A stretch of 64,000 bases of DNA, taken from the NCBI GenBank assembly GCA_032164245.1, contig JAVMKO010000001.1:169499434-169563433 (forward strand), read 5' to 3'. Source of the DNA: Sternotherus odoratus. Its lineage: Eukaryota; Chordata; Testudines; Kinosternidae. A model generated the notes under the pieces. The model worked only from the letters and a program-made list of their open reading frames with translations, was not told the origin of the DNA and did no database searches. This document shows positions 21,191 to 30,603 of this stretch, one piece after another. Position 1 is the stretch's first letter. Each line of letters starts with the position of its first letter. A program made the position numbers and the translations under genes.

Positions 21191-23114
21191 AGTTGCGCCC
21201 GAGGGCAACAAACCAGACTCCACTGCTGGAATTACCCGTCCCTTTGTGAACCGTTTATCCCACTTCTACCAGGCCTGGTCCTCGATCACCAAGGACAAGT
21301 GGGTTCTCAGCCTGGTAGAAGTGGGATACTCTATCCAATTCTCTGTTCTCCCTCCCACCCACCCCCCGCGCCCGTCCCTCTTCAGGGACCCATCTCACGA
21401 GCATCTCTTAGGACAGGAGGTCCAAACCCTCTTGTCTCTGGGTGCCATAGAGGAGGTTCCTCAAGAATTCCGGGGCAAGGGATATTACTCCCGCTATTTC
21501 CTTATCCCGAAGGCCAAAGGAGGTCTTCGCCCCATCCTAGACCTGCGCGGCCTCAACTCCTACATAAAGAAGTTGAGGTTTCGCATGTTATCTCTAGCTA
21601 CCATAATTCCAGCTATGAATCAAGGAGACTGGTTCGCTGCCCTCGACCTAAAAGATGCTTATTTCCATGTATCAATTATTCCATGCCACAGGAGATTCCT
21701 GAGATTTGTGCTGGGGTCCCAGCACTACCAATTCACAGTGCTCCCTTTCGGCCTGTCCTCTGCCCCGAGGGTACTTACAAAATGTATGGCAGTCGTGGCA
21801 GCATTTCTCAGAAGGAAGGGCATCCATGTCTACCCCTACCTCGACGACTGGCTTATAAAAGCAAACTCAAGGGAGCAGTTGTTAAGCCATATAGAGTTCC
21901 TCACAGCCACTTGCCACAGGCTGGGTCTCATTATAAACGAGCCCAAGTCGACACTTGTTCCTACCCAAAAGATAGAATTTATTGGAGTGATATTAGATTC
22001 AACAAGGGCAAGGGCGTTTCTGCCTCCCTCCCGAGCCAAGTCGATCGCAGATATCATTCATCCCCTCATGAAATTTCCCATGACTACGGCCAGGAACTGC
22101 ATGGTGCTGTTGGGCCACATGGCGGCGTGCACTTACGTCGTGCCGTATGCAAGACTCCGCCTCCGGCCTCTGCAATTGTGGTTCGCGAGTGTGTACAACC
22201 AGCGCAGAGACCCACTGGACCTCATAGTGACTCTCCCGACTCACGTTCGCCGCTCCCTCGGCTGGTGGCTTCAACCCCTGTCTCTGAGCGTAGGGGTCCC
22301 ATTCATGAAGCCCCAACCGGTGGCAACATTAGTAATGGACGCTTCCGCCATGGGCTGGGGGGCGCATCTCGGGGAGCTAACGACTCAAGGTACCTGGTCC
22401 CAAGAGGAGCTGGACCTACATATCAACGTCAGAGAGCTCAGAGCGGTCCGACTCGCATGCCAGACATTCCAAGGTATGCTTCAAGACAGGTGTGTATCAG
22501 TCCTGACAGACAACACGGCCACCATGTTTTATATAAACAAACAGGGTGGTGCTCGCTCTTCTCGCCTTTGCAGGGAAGCCCTGGCCCTTTGGGACTTCTG
22601 TATTCCCCGCGGGATCTCCCTCACGGCCGCCTATCTCCCGGGGGCTCAGAACGTGTTGGCAGACACACTCAGCCGCTCGTTCAGGGGTCACGAGTGGTCC
22701 CTCAGACCAGATATAGCCCACTCCATCTTCCTCAGGTGGGGATTTCCCCTCCTCGACCTGTTTGCCACAAAGACCAACAGGAAATGTCACAGGTTCTGCT
22801 CCCTCCTCAACCTGAGCCCGGGATCGGAAGGGGATGCGTTTCAGGTGCCTTGGACGGGGGGTCTAATGTATGCGTTTCCCCCGTTCCCCCTTGTCCACAA
22901 GGTCCTTCTCAAGGTCAGGCAAGACAGAGCGTCTCTTATACTCATAGCACCGGCGTGGCCACGACAGCATTGGTACACCGTGCTAATGTCCATGTGCGTG
23001 ACGAAACCAGTCACTCTTCCCCTGTCACAAACCCTGATTTCCCAGGACCACGGCAGGATGCTACACCCCAACCTACAGTCTCTCCACCTCACGGCGTGGA
23101 ATATCCGTGGCTGA
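21102..23114 (+). CDS. DIRS ORF2, reverse transcriptase/RNase H
   Basis: This 670-residue frame encodes the polymerase. The fingers/palm region carries LDLKDAYFHV (about residues 186-195), LPFGLSSAP, and the catalytic YLDD at 246-249. RNase H follows with acidic residues D413 (VMDAS), E445 (RELRA), D470 (TDN) and D521 (ADTLSR), all present. A C-terminal domain with AFPPFPLVHKVL and AWPRQHWY is typical of DIRS polymerases. The frame overlaps the end of Gag and, over its 3' 1.8 kb, the tyrosine recombinase frame. Translation probably uses internal initiation, reinitiation or frameshifting; no mechanism can be proven. All catalytic motifs are intact. Confidence 0.93.
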   Translation: MAGVALDQPLGKGSIIWAPGNSQATGRTFEVAPEGNKPDSTAGITRPFVNRLSHFYQAWSSITKDKWVLSLVEVGYSIQFSVLPPTHPPRPSLFRDPSHEHLLGQEVQTLLSLGAIEEVPQEFRGKGYYSRYFLIPKAKGGLRPILDLRGLNSYIKKLRFRMLSLATIIPAMNQGDWFAALDLKDAYFHVSIIPCHRRFLRFVLGSQHYQFTVLPFGLSSAPRVLTKCMAVVAAFLRRKGIHVYPYLDDWLIKANSREQLLSHIEFLTATCHRLGLIINEPKSTLVPTQKIEFIGVILDSTRARAFLPPSRAKSIADIIHPLMKFPMTTARNCMVLLGHMAACTYVVPYARLRLRPLQLWFASVYNQRRDPLDLIVTLPTHVRRSLGWWLQPLSLSVGVPFMKPQPVATLVMDASAMGWGAHLGELTTQGTWSQEELDLHINVRELRAVRLACQTFQGMLQDRCVSVLTDNTATMFYINKQGGARSSRLCREALALWDFCIPRGISLTAAYLPGAQNVLADTLSRSFRGHEWSLRPDIAHSIFLRWGFPLLDLFATKTNRKCHRFCSLLNLSPGSEGDAFQVPWTGGLMYAFPPFPLVHKVLLKVRQDRASLILIAPAWPRQHWYTVLMSMCVTKPVTLPLSQTLISQDHGRMLHPNLQSLHLTAWNIRG

Positions 23115-24169
23115 ACCCGGCTGAGCTGCAGTGCTCAGACGCGGTCAGGGAGGTCCTTCTGGGTAGTAGAAAACCTTCTACGAGGGCGACATATACTGCC
23201 AAGTGGAAGCGTTTCTCATTATGGTCTCAGGGCAAGGGCAGGGACCCCATGTCCTCGTCACTCCCCAATATCCTAGACTACCTCCTTGGGTTAAAACAAC
23301 AAGGTTTGTCTCTCTCCACTGTCAAGGTACACCTAGCGGCTATCTCAGCTTTTCACCCAGGGTTTGGGGGGTTTACGGTCTTTAGCAGCCCCCTAGTTCT
23401 TAGATTTCTAAAGGGGTTGGAAAGACTGCACCCCCAGGTACGCCGGCCGGTGCCCTCATGGGATCTCAACCTCGTCCTAGCAGCTTTGATGAGGCCTCCC
23501 TTTGAACCTATGGCCTCTTGCCCGTTGTCTTATCTCTCATGGAAGACGGCCTTCTTAGTAGCGATTACTTCCGCTCGTAGGGTGTCTGAGCTTAGGGCAC
23601 TAACTTCAGAGCCACCCTACACAGTCTTCCATAAGGATAAGGTCCAGTTACGCCCGCACCCGGCTTTTCTTCCCAAGGTAGTCTCCCCATTTCATTTGAA
23701 CCAAGACTTATTTTTACCTGTATTCTTCCCCAGACCCCACTCTAACAATAGGGAAAGAATGCTTCATTACTTGGATGTCAAAAGAGCTTTAGCCTTTTAT
23801 ATAGAAAGAACTAAACCCTTTCGTAAATCTCCACAGCTTTTTATTTCTGTAGCAGAGAGGATGAAAGGATCACCAATTTCCACTCAGCGCCTCTCGGCTT
23901 GGATTACGTCTTGCATTAAGCTCTGCTATAACCTTTCAAATGCTACTCCCCCAGCGTTGACGGCGCATTCAACCAGGGCCCAGGCAGCATCCACAGCATT
24001 CCTGGCGCACATTCCCGTCGTCGACATCTGTAGAGCAGCGACGTGGTCATCGGTACACACCTTTACTTCGCACTACGCCATCGTGCAGCAGTCGAGGGAG
24101 GACGCCGCTGTAGGACAAGCGGTCCTGTCAGTAGGAACTCAAGGTACTCCTCTCCCTCCTCCCAGATAA
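21299..24169 (+). CDS. DIRS ORF3, tyrosine recombinase
   Basis: This 956-codon open frame has its recognisable domain only in the last 350 or so codons (from about 23100). That part is the tyrosine recombinase that integrates the circular cDNA. A core-binding region (STRATYTAKWKRF ... LSLSTVKVHLAAIS) is followed by catalytic residues R761 (ARRVSEL), H890 and R893 (HSTR), W916 and Y926 (SHY). All are present. Upstream codons (21299-23100) overlap ORF2 in a different frame and read as Pro/Ser/Arg-rich sequence with no known fold, so the true start may lie nearer 23000. The listed start is the maximal frame. ORF3 ends 12 bp before the internal complementary region. Confidence 0.85.
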   Translation: MGSQPGRSGILYPILCSPSHPPPAPVPLQGPISRASLRTGGPNPLVSGCHRGGSSRIPGQGILLPLFPYPEGQRRSSPHPRPARPQLLHKEVEVSHVISSYHNSSYESRRLVRCPRPKRCLFPCINYSMPQEIPEICAGVPALPIHSAPFRPVLCPEGTYKMYGSRGSISQKEGHPCLPLPRRLAYKSKLKGAVVKPYRVPHSHLPQAGSHYKRAQVDTCSYPKDRIYWSDIRFNKGKGVSASLPSQVDRRYHSSPHEISHDYGQELHGAVGPHGGVHLRRAVCKTPPPASAIVVRECVQPAQRPTGPHSDSPDSRSPLPRLVASTPVSERRGPIHEAPTGGNISNGRFRHGLGGASRGANDSRYLVPRGAGPTYQRQRAQSGPTRMPDIPRYASRQVCISPDRQHGHHVLYKQTGWCSLFSPLQGSPGPLGLLYSPRDLPHGRLSPGGSERVGRHTQPLVQGSRVVPQTRYSPLHLPQVGISPPRPVCHKDQQEMSQVLLPPQPEPGIGRGCVSGALDGGSNVCVSPVPPCPQGPSQGQARQSVSYTHSTGVATTALVHRANVHVRDETSHSSPVTNPDFPGPRQDATPQPTVSPPHGVEYPWLNPAELQCSDAVREVLLGSRKPSTRATYTAKWKRFSLWSQGKGRDPMSSSLPNILDYLLGLKQQGLSLSTVKVHLAAISAFHPGFGGFTVFSSPLVLRFLKGLERLHPQVRRPVPSWDLNLVLAALMRPPFEPMASCPLSYLSWKTAFLVAITSARRVSELRALTSEPPYTVFHKDKVQLRPHPAFLPKVVSPFHLNQDLFLPVFFPRPHSNNRERMLHYLDVKRALAFYIERTKPFRKSPQLFISVAERMKGSPISTQRLSAWITSCIKLCYNLSNATPPALTAHSTRAQAASTAFLAHIPVVDICRAATWSSVHTFTSHYAIVQQSREDAAVGQAVLSVGTQGTPLPPPR

Positions 24170-24181
24170 CTGCTCGTAAGT

Positions 24182-24282
24182 CACATATGGGAATGGACAT
24201 GAGCAAGCACTCGAAGAAGAAAGAACAGTTACTCACCTTTCGTAACAGTTGTTCTTCGAGAGGTGTTGCTCATGTCCATTCC
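24182..24282 (+). repeat. DIRS internal complementary region
   Basis: 24182-24218 is the complement of the left end of the element (18486 onward). 24219-24282 is the complement of the right end (24470-24534). Together they span the junction of the two ends as they would meet in a circle. This is the hallmark that lets DIRS elements restore their termini during replication. Confidence 0.9.
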
Positions 24283-24318
24283 GAATCCCTCCCGCCTCCC
24301 CTCTGTCGGAGTACCGGC

Positions 24319-24534
24319 AAGAAGGAACTGAGCGGGGGGTGGGTCGGCAGGGGCTTATATACATTGCCATATCGGCGCCACTCCAGGGGTCGCCCCTGCC
24401 GACCCTACGGGTACCGCTAGGGAGAAAGCTTTTCCGGAATCGTGCATGCGCGGCGCGCACACACATATGGGAATGGACATGAGCAACACATCTCGAAGAA
24501 CAACTGTTACGAAAGGTGAGTAACTGTTCTTTCA
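24319..24534 (-). repeat. DIRS right inverted terminal repeat
   Basis: 24319-24505 is the inverted copy of the left repeat. The right end carries an extra tail of about 30 bp (CTGTTACGAAAGGTGAGTAA) that is absent from the left end but mirrored in the internal complementary region. Small differences from the left arm include 'cacatctcgaag' against 'gcactcgaag'. Confidence 0.9.
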
Positions 24535-24801
24535 GATGTCAAAGAAGCCAAGTTGCAAGAAGCACAGTTCATTTATAGGTAGTGCCACATCAGGAAAGGC
24601 TTTGCTGGCAGAAAATGCTTCATCACTCCAATGTGAGCTCCTGCTACTGATCTGTCTAGTCAGACTTTTTTTTGTTTTATTTAAAATCTGGATAACATCA
24701 CTATAAGCACATCATCTTTTACAGGGAGACTTCTGTTTTCTGATAAAATTCTCTTGCCACAAGCACAAAATTTAGCAACATCACTGTGCCTTAAAGACCT
24801 A

Positions 24802-25806
24802 CAGTAACTCCTCACTTAATGTTGTAGTTATGTGCCTGAAAAATGCTACTTTAAGCAAAACAATGTTAAGTGAATCCAGTTTCCCCATAAGAATTAATCT
24901 AAAGTGTGTGGGTGGTTAAGTTCCAGGGATTTTTTTTTGCCAAAGAAAAGCCTGTTTTTTTTTATATTCTCTATATGTACATATATACATACAATTTTAA
25001 TACTAATGTGAGTGTGTTTGTTTAAAACTGTACACAGCAATGCTGATTATGAAGCTTGGTTGAGGTGGTGAATTTAGAGGGTGGAAGGGGGTGGGATATA
25101 TCCTTTTGCCTTACTGCTAGTTCATCATTTAGCGATCAGCTGAGCCCTCAAGGGTTAATACATTGTTAATGTAGCCTTACACTCTACAATGCAGCATGAA
25201 TGAATGGAGGGAGGTGAGGCAGCATGGCAGACACACACCCACACCCTGTGTGTGAGAGATGCACATTGCCCCTTTTAAGTACAGTGACACCCCCCCCCTC
25301 CTCTAAGTACACTGACTTTTTAAGTAGATCAGCAAGTTGAGATAGCTGCTGCTGCCAGCTAACTCCCTCTGTCCTGGGTCCTGTCATGTACCCTCCTTCT
25401 CTATGGATATGGGGTACAGGAGCAGAGGGGCAAAGCACCCCCTTTGCCTCCCCCCTCCGCACAACAAGCAGGAGGCTCCCAGGAGGAGCTCCAAAGTAGA
25501 GGGCAGGAGCAGCACGTGGCAGTGCGGGGAGGGACAGTTGAACTGCCTGGCATTTGGCAGCCTACTGGGTGGCTCCCGAACAGGGAACCTAGGGGAGCTG
25601 ATGGGGTGGGTGGGGGGGCGGCTTCCAGGCCACAGTGGTTCCAATCCCCCACCAGCTAGCTCCAACAGGCTGCTCTTTCTGCAAACAGTGGACAAAGACA
25701 TGCCAAACAATGTTATAAGGGAGCAATTTGCAACTGTAAACAAGTATGTTCTCTAATCCGCAATGAAACAACATTAAGGGGGATAACTTTAAGTGAGGAG
25801 TTAATG
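24802..25806 (+). mobile_element. Mariner-like non-autonomous element (about 1 kb)
   Basis: It starts CAGTAACTCCTCACTTAATG, preceded by TA, and ends TTAAGTGAGGAGTTAATG, giving imperfect inverted ends of about 18 bp. The interior shows 'gccaaagaaaagcc' and a GC-rich block without transposase. A fragment of the same family lies at 41879-42032 on the other strand, and its intact end is flanked by TA. Superfamily assignment (Tc1/mariner-like) rests on the TA flank and is tentative. The open frames at 25184-25894 are not genes. Confidence 0.65.
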
Positions 25807-26116
25807 CTCTAAGATGCAGAAAACAAAGTTGCCTGTTTTGCTTTTTGCAGCTTCTGCCTTGAAATCCACAGTAAGGCCGTGTGCAGAATGACACACCGCT
25901 TCAGTGAGGTTTTCCTCAGATGCTCCTTGTTAAATGGATGATACATCTATTGGTCAGTACTATACTGGGAAACTTGCAATGCTCTTGCAGTTAGACTGGC
26001 TTTCTTTCAGCAGGATCCCAAAGCATTTTAAAGCATGAATATCCATCAAGAGTTCAGCCACCTGAGAGAACCCATCTGCGGCATCGGGATGGGTTAGTTG
26101 TTGTGAAGTTGGCTTG

Positions 26117-26411
26117 GGGTACGTCTACATTACCCACTGGAGTGGTGGGAAGTGATCAATTTATCGCATCTAGTGTAGATGTGATAAAGCGATTCCCCAG
26201 CACTCTGTCGACTCTGGTACCCCACCTCCATGAGAGGTGAAAGCAGAGTTGACGGTGGAGCAGCAGCAGTTGACCCGCCGCTGTGTGAACAGCCAGGTAA
26301 GTCGACCGAAGATATGCCGACTTAAGCTGTGCTATTAGCGTAGCTGAAGTTGCATATCTTAGGTTGCCGCTACAACCCCCCCCCCCCCACCCCGCCACTG
26401 TAGACCAGGCC
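26117..26411. mobile_element. PIF/Harbinger-like MITE
   Basis: The ends are GGGTACGTCTACATTA and CACTGTAGACCAGGCC, which are imperfect inverted ends. Both are flanked by TTG (26114-26116 and 26412-26414), a 3-bp target duplication as expected for PIF/Harbinger. The same end type is seen at 49507-50226. It contains a long C run near 26377. Confidence 0.7.
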
Positions 26412-26621
26412 TTGGTCTCATCTAAGCCAGTATGGCAAGTGCATGCAACAAGAAGTTTGGGAGGAGTCCCTGAACATAAGAAACTAACTTGGAAGCTGGC
26501 TTAGCTGCACACTCTTAATTTTCACTTTAAATTGAAAACCGCGGATGCTGATGCCTGATTCTGAACTAGGTTAGAAAAGCAGAAGAGAAAAGGGGTCTGT
26601 TTTCAAATGTAGGTGCTACAG

Positions 26622-26943
26622 CAGTGATGCTCAGATCTCCAGGCTCAGGAGCCAAATTAGCGACAAACGTTTCTCAAAGGATCCACGGTAGTGTGACTTC
26701 ATTGTTTCTCTCTTTTTTTTTTTCTCTCTCTAATCTATATCTCAAATTATTCTCACAACAAAATGACTGACCAAGTATTCTACAATTGGCTAATAACATA
26801 GTAAAAGCATCCTGATTGGTTAATAACTTTAGATTACTTAGTAATTAAATCACACATTGCTTTAATATCATGTTCTGCAAAGAGTGGCAGGGACACATTA
26901 AAGAGCCACTTGCAGCTCCTGATTCTCAGGCTGAATAATTCTG
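26622..26943. mobile_element. hAT MITE with perfect 8-bp TSD
   Basis: The element begins CAGTGATGCTCAG and ends CTGAATAATTCTG. It is flanked by identical TGCTACAG at 26614-26621 and 26944-26951. The interior contains GAGCCACTTGCAGCTCC, as in turtle hAT repeats. No coding capacity is seen. Confidence 0.8.
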
Positions 26944-26951
26944 TGCTACAG

Positions 26952-28186
26952 TTAGAGAACCCTGAGCTGAGTTGGTATTTGGACACTCGGGTATTTAAAT
27001 GAACAGAGATCGTATTTAGATACCTTATTGCCAGTAGTAAGTTTCTGGATGCTGGTTTGTGCTATCCTGCTTTGCCTCTTTTTTTTCCATTTCTTTGCTT
27101 AGCAGTGTATTTCACTTCCATGTACAGGGCCTAGTTGTAGGGCTTGGAAAAATTTTTGACACTGTTTCTCAAGTGCTAAGTTTACTCGCCCTGGGTGAAA
27201 ATATAATTTGCTTTCCCTCGGTCCATGTATGTTTAAATCAGTCCTGTCCCCTACCAGTGGTATACATTTACCTATCTCTCAAAATCTTTTGCTCTATCAA
27301 CTGACTTTGGAACAAGCAGAATTAGTTAACTCCCACTCTGCTGGGCTCAGATGTGGCTGTCCTTGTTCCTGTTTTAGGTATACAAGAAATCTTCAGGTAC
27401 TCCTCCTCATCCTCCAACACCTAGGTTGATCTATTCACTCTCCCTCCTCCCAAGACACATTCATTGTAGTGGCTCAGCCATGCTGCTCCTTCACTTAACA
27501 GACAAAAAACCCAAGTGGCACATGGGCTGTTCTGCACCCCACATCACTCTCCCTCCTACTAAGGGTTCTTAGTAGGAGCCCTCCTACTAAGAGCGCTCAG
27601 AAAAAGTTGACAACCCCCTTTTCTCGGCTGTTCATGGATAGCTTTGGCCTAATCAGAAGGTCCATGTTAGCCCACTGTCCCTTTGCTCTTAGGGAAAAGT
27701 AGCAGTAAATGTTGTGTTGTCAATCTGTAACCATCTTCCAGTATGAAGGACAGATAGTAACTGACTGTTTCCTCCTTAAATATAGGAATGTCATTGCAGC
27801 TTTGTAAACTATTCTAAAATGAGAATTTTGCTATACAGAAGAAAAAGTTAAAAATAAGTCACAAAATAACGTGCTGCACTTATTTGTGGGAAATAGAAAG
27901 CAAGGTAGCTAAAAATTAAAGATTCATTTCAAAACTAGAATCTAAAAGTTTTTATAGTCTTGTAGTGGTAGCAGTAACTTTCTTTCCCCTTAGTATAGTG
28001 GGACAACATCCCTTTCTCCTCATTCTGTGGCTGCCTTCAGGACAAATTTTTTGAAAGAGCGGAACACACAAGTTACAGAGCCAGATTTTCAAAGTGGGAC
28101 CCAATCTAGGGTCAAATCCAAGAGTGAAGTTACAAGTGTGGTTGCAATGGTTAAGTGCCTTTCAACTTCGACGTACTATCTGCCGT
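26952..28186. other. Intronic sequence, no gene recognised
   Basis: Unique-looking intron. A small cluster of direct and inverted copies of CTCCTACTAAG lies at about 27551-27595. No coding potential was recognised. Confidence 0.5.
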
Positions 28187-28194
28187 CTTGAGGC

Positions 28195-29107
28195 TCGTGG
28201 TTCCCAAACTTTAATAACCTGCCAACCCCTTTCACTAAAATGTCAAGTCTTGAGCCCCCTCCTAAAAATGAATATTTCCATGGATTTTCTCCCTTACCTC
28301 AGCATAAATTCTAAAAGCAGTGATCTTGGAAATATAAAATGTTTTTCATGACATGCTTATTACATATTATTAATTATTACAGTATTTTTATTACATTATG
28401 AAAACCACAAGACTCTTCTAAGATCTCACTTTTGTAGCTTGTATCACTTTTGATTAAGCCTGTTCTAAGACAAGGCTCCTATAAGAGGCGCCAGCATTAA
28501 AAAAGGGCATGGGGGCAAAGCCTGTGTGCACCCTGGAATCTGGGGGCCACCACCAGAAAAGTGGGGAGGCCTGTTGGGGAGTGGGGAGACCTCTGGGTGT
28601 GTGTGTGGGAGGGGTGTTGTGCTGATGCAGGGGCGGGTACGAGACCTCCTGTACTGGCGCTCCTGGCTCCTATTTTTCATCGAGTATCCGATGTGAAACC
28701 GTATGAAGGGATTTAAGAAGCCAACTCAGAGTTCTTCCTACACAAGCTTTCAGGTCTTGAGCAGTCCAAGCAAACAACACACGTTAAAACAAAGCTTAAA
28801 CTTGTTCTTCATAATAATTTTAAAATAATACTAGCAGCCTACTTGATTTTAAAAACAGCAAAAAATATCCACCTCCCTTTCTATTTCGTATGAGGAGTCT
28901 TGAAATTTAAATCTCCTCGGTGTTCTAGAGATGCCTGATTTGATCTGCTTGGCTCTTGGAAGTCCAGGGGCTCTGGGCTGCTGGCCCTGTGCTGCCTGGG
29001 GTCCCTATAGACAGCTCAGTTCACCATTAGGGAATTTTTTCCTGAGAACCCCCTGTAACATTTTGTGAACCCCCAGGGATTCATGAACCCTAGTTTGGGA
29101 ACCATTG
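28195..29107. mobile_element. hAT element containing a nested hAT insertion
   Basis: The outer ends are TCGTGGTTCCCAAACT and AGTTTGGGAACCATTG. They are flanked by CTTGAGGC (28187-28194) and CTTTAGGC (29108-29115), a 7/8 match. A second element is inserted at 28483-28665. The interior lacks a recognisable transposase. Confidence 0.72.
28483..28665. mobile_element. Nested hAT-like MITE
   Basis: The inverted ends are AAGAGGCGCCAG and CTGGCGCTCCTG. Flanks are identical GCTCCTAT at 28475-28482 and 28666-28673 (8/8). The element is GC-rich with a short GT tract. It inserted into the older hAT element that surrounds it. Confidence 0.75.
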
Positions 29108-30481
29108 CTTTAGGCTAACCCACACCTCTTCCCTTTACTAGTCCTTCGGGGAACTTCCTATGAATGAATTTTCTTAAGGCAATAGAACTGCAATGCTCAA
29201 GCATCTCTTATAAAGCCAAATTAGGATAATCATCTATTCTGTATTCCAAGGACGTCCTTTATTTTGTGCCTAATGTCCTATAGCTCATATTCAACAGGGA
29301 GCTTTTAAAAACTTCTGGATCCCTTAAAGTTTTTTTTTTTTTTTTCAAGAAGTCATCATGCAAAGGATTATATGTTATGACTCAGATGAGTAACTTCATA
29401 CCAGACAGAAAATATTGGAGTGATATCCTTTCAAAATAAGCTTTTCATGAAATGTTCCTTTTTTTGTTCCTAGGAATTTAAGTAGTCACCCAAGGCTGAA
29501 TCCTGCATTCCTTAGTTGGGTAAAACACCCACTGACATCCACAAACTGGAACAAAGTAAAGAGTGCAGGGTTTGGTCTTTAATTCTCAAGTTACTCCCAA
29601 TTGTTGAGTTCATTTAACACTCTTTCATTAAATATCTCATCATTGTGAACTTTTTATTTGCATGTTAGTCTCATGATTACAGGAAATTCCAAACTATGTT
29701 GTAGGTAAACTGAAAACATCTATATAGAAGTACATCCTACCTCTCCCTTGCAAAAATCAATAAAGTTTCATGTCCCAGGCTGAAATATAGGAGTAACAAT
29801 AAATATTCAGTCTTCATTCAGAGAGAAGGAAAAATCCTGTATCCACTTTACCTTCTTTCTGCCACACAGCATTTATATTTATCTGAACCACACATAAAAT
29901 ACCAGCTGGCTGCAGGAACAGAAGACCCACAAAGGGGGCAAGATGCTGCATTGTCCTAGCTACAGAAGACAAAAAGGGCATCCGAAAAGAAATCTGTTTT
30001 TAACTGAATTTCACTCTAACAAAACTAGATTCCTTTTTCTTTAAGAGTCTATCACGGTACCTGTTGAACTGTCATGGCAGGTTTTATGGTTAAATTTGTG
30101 CAAATGTCATCTCTATGAGCAAAATTTATGAAGTTTGTAGGTATTTATTAAGGCCAAACCCTTAATTTTTATTGTGGTGTTCAAAAATCTTTTGAATTGG
30201 AAGGAAACACAGATATATATTAGGTAATTTCATGCTTGGAGTTTTACAACCACTAAAAGCAATGTTGTTTTTTTTTTGATCTGGCAATCTGTATCTGTTT
30301 ACAAATAGTTCACTTGACTTGTTTCTAGTGATGAAGCACAGCACACTGTCTCTTAAACATGCCATCATTTTGTTCTTTGCTTGTACAGCACTTGGCACCG
30401 TGATATCCTGGTCCATGGCTGGGGCATCTTGGTGCTATGCTTCTTCTACGAAGAAGAAGTAGCAAGCAAAACCAGTTCAGT
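29108..30481. other. Intronic sequence, no gene recognised
   Basis: AT-rich intron. At 30383-30465 a block GTACAGCACTTGGCACCG ... GGTGCTATGCTTC followed by GAAGAAGAAG resembles the tail of an old SINE or LINE common in reptiles; its head is not visible. Confidence 0.45.
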
Positions 30482-30603
30482 TAGGGTTGCCAACCCCCCA
30501 GGATTGTCATGGAGTCTACAGGAATTAAAGATTAATTTTAAAATAATGATTCTCTTGTGATGAAATCTCCAGGAAATACATCCAACCAATATTGGCAGCC
30601 CTA
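30482..30603. mobile_element. Short MITE with TAGGGTTGCCAAC ends
   Basis: A 122-bp unit begins TAGGGTTGCCAAC and ends TTGGCAGCCCTA, forming inverted ends. The terminal TA on each side could be a mariner-type TA duplication. The family is not named from sequence alone. Confidence 0.6.

Larger units (their letters stand above)
18486..24534 (+). mobile_element. Complete DIRS-type retrotransposon
   Basis: About 6.05 kb, in sense orientation within PDXK intron 1. In order it has a left inverted terminal repeat (18486-18668), Gag-like ORF, RT/RNase H ORF, tyrosine recombinase ORF, an internal complementary region (24182-24282) and a right inverted repeat (24319-24534). This is the arrangement of the DIRS1 superfamily. 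DIRS elements integrate by a tyrosine recombinase acting on a circular intermediate and leave no target duplication; none is seen here. All three ORFs are open and the arms are almost identical, which suggests a recent insertion. The C-terminal part of the RT ORF after RNase H contains the AWPRQHWY-type block usual for this group. Confidence 0.93.

Noticed and set aside
25184..25894. Overlapping frames on both strands
   Set aside because: They fall inside the mariner-like element at 24802-25806, in a GC-rich block with C and G runs.
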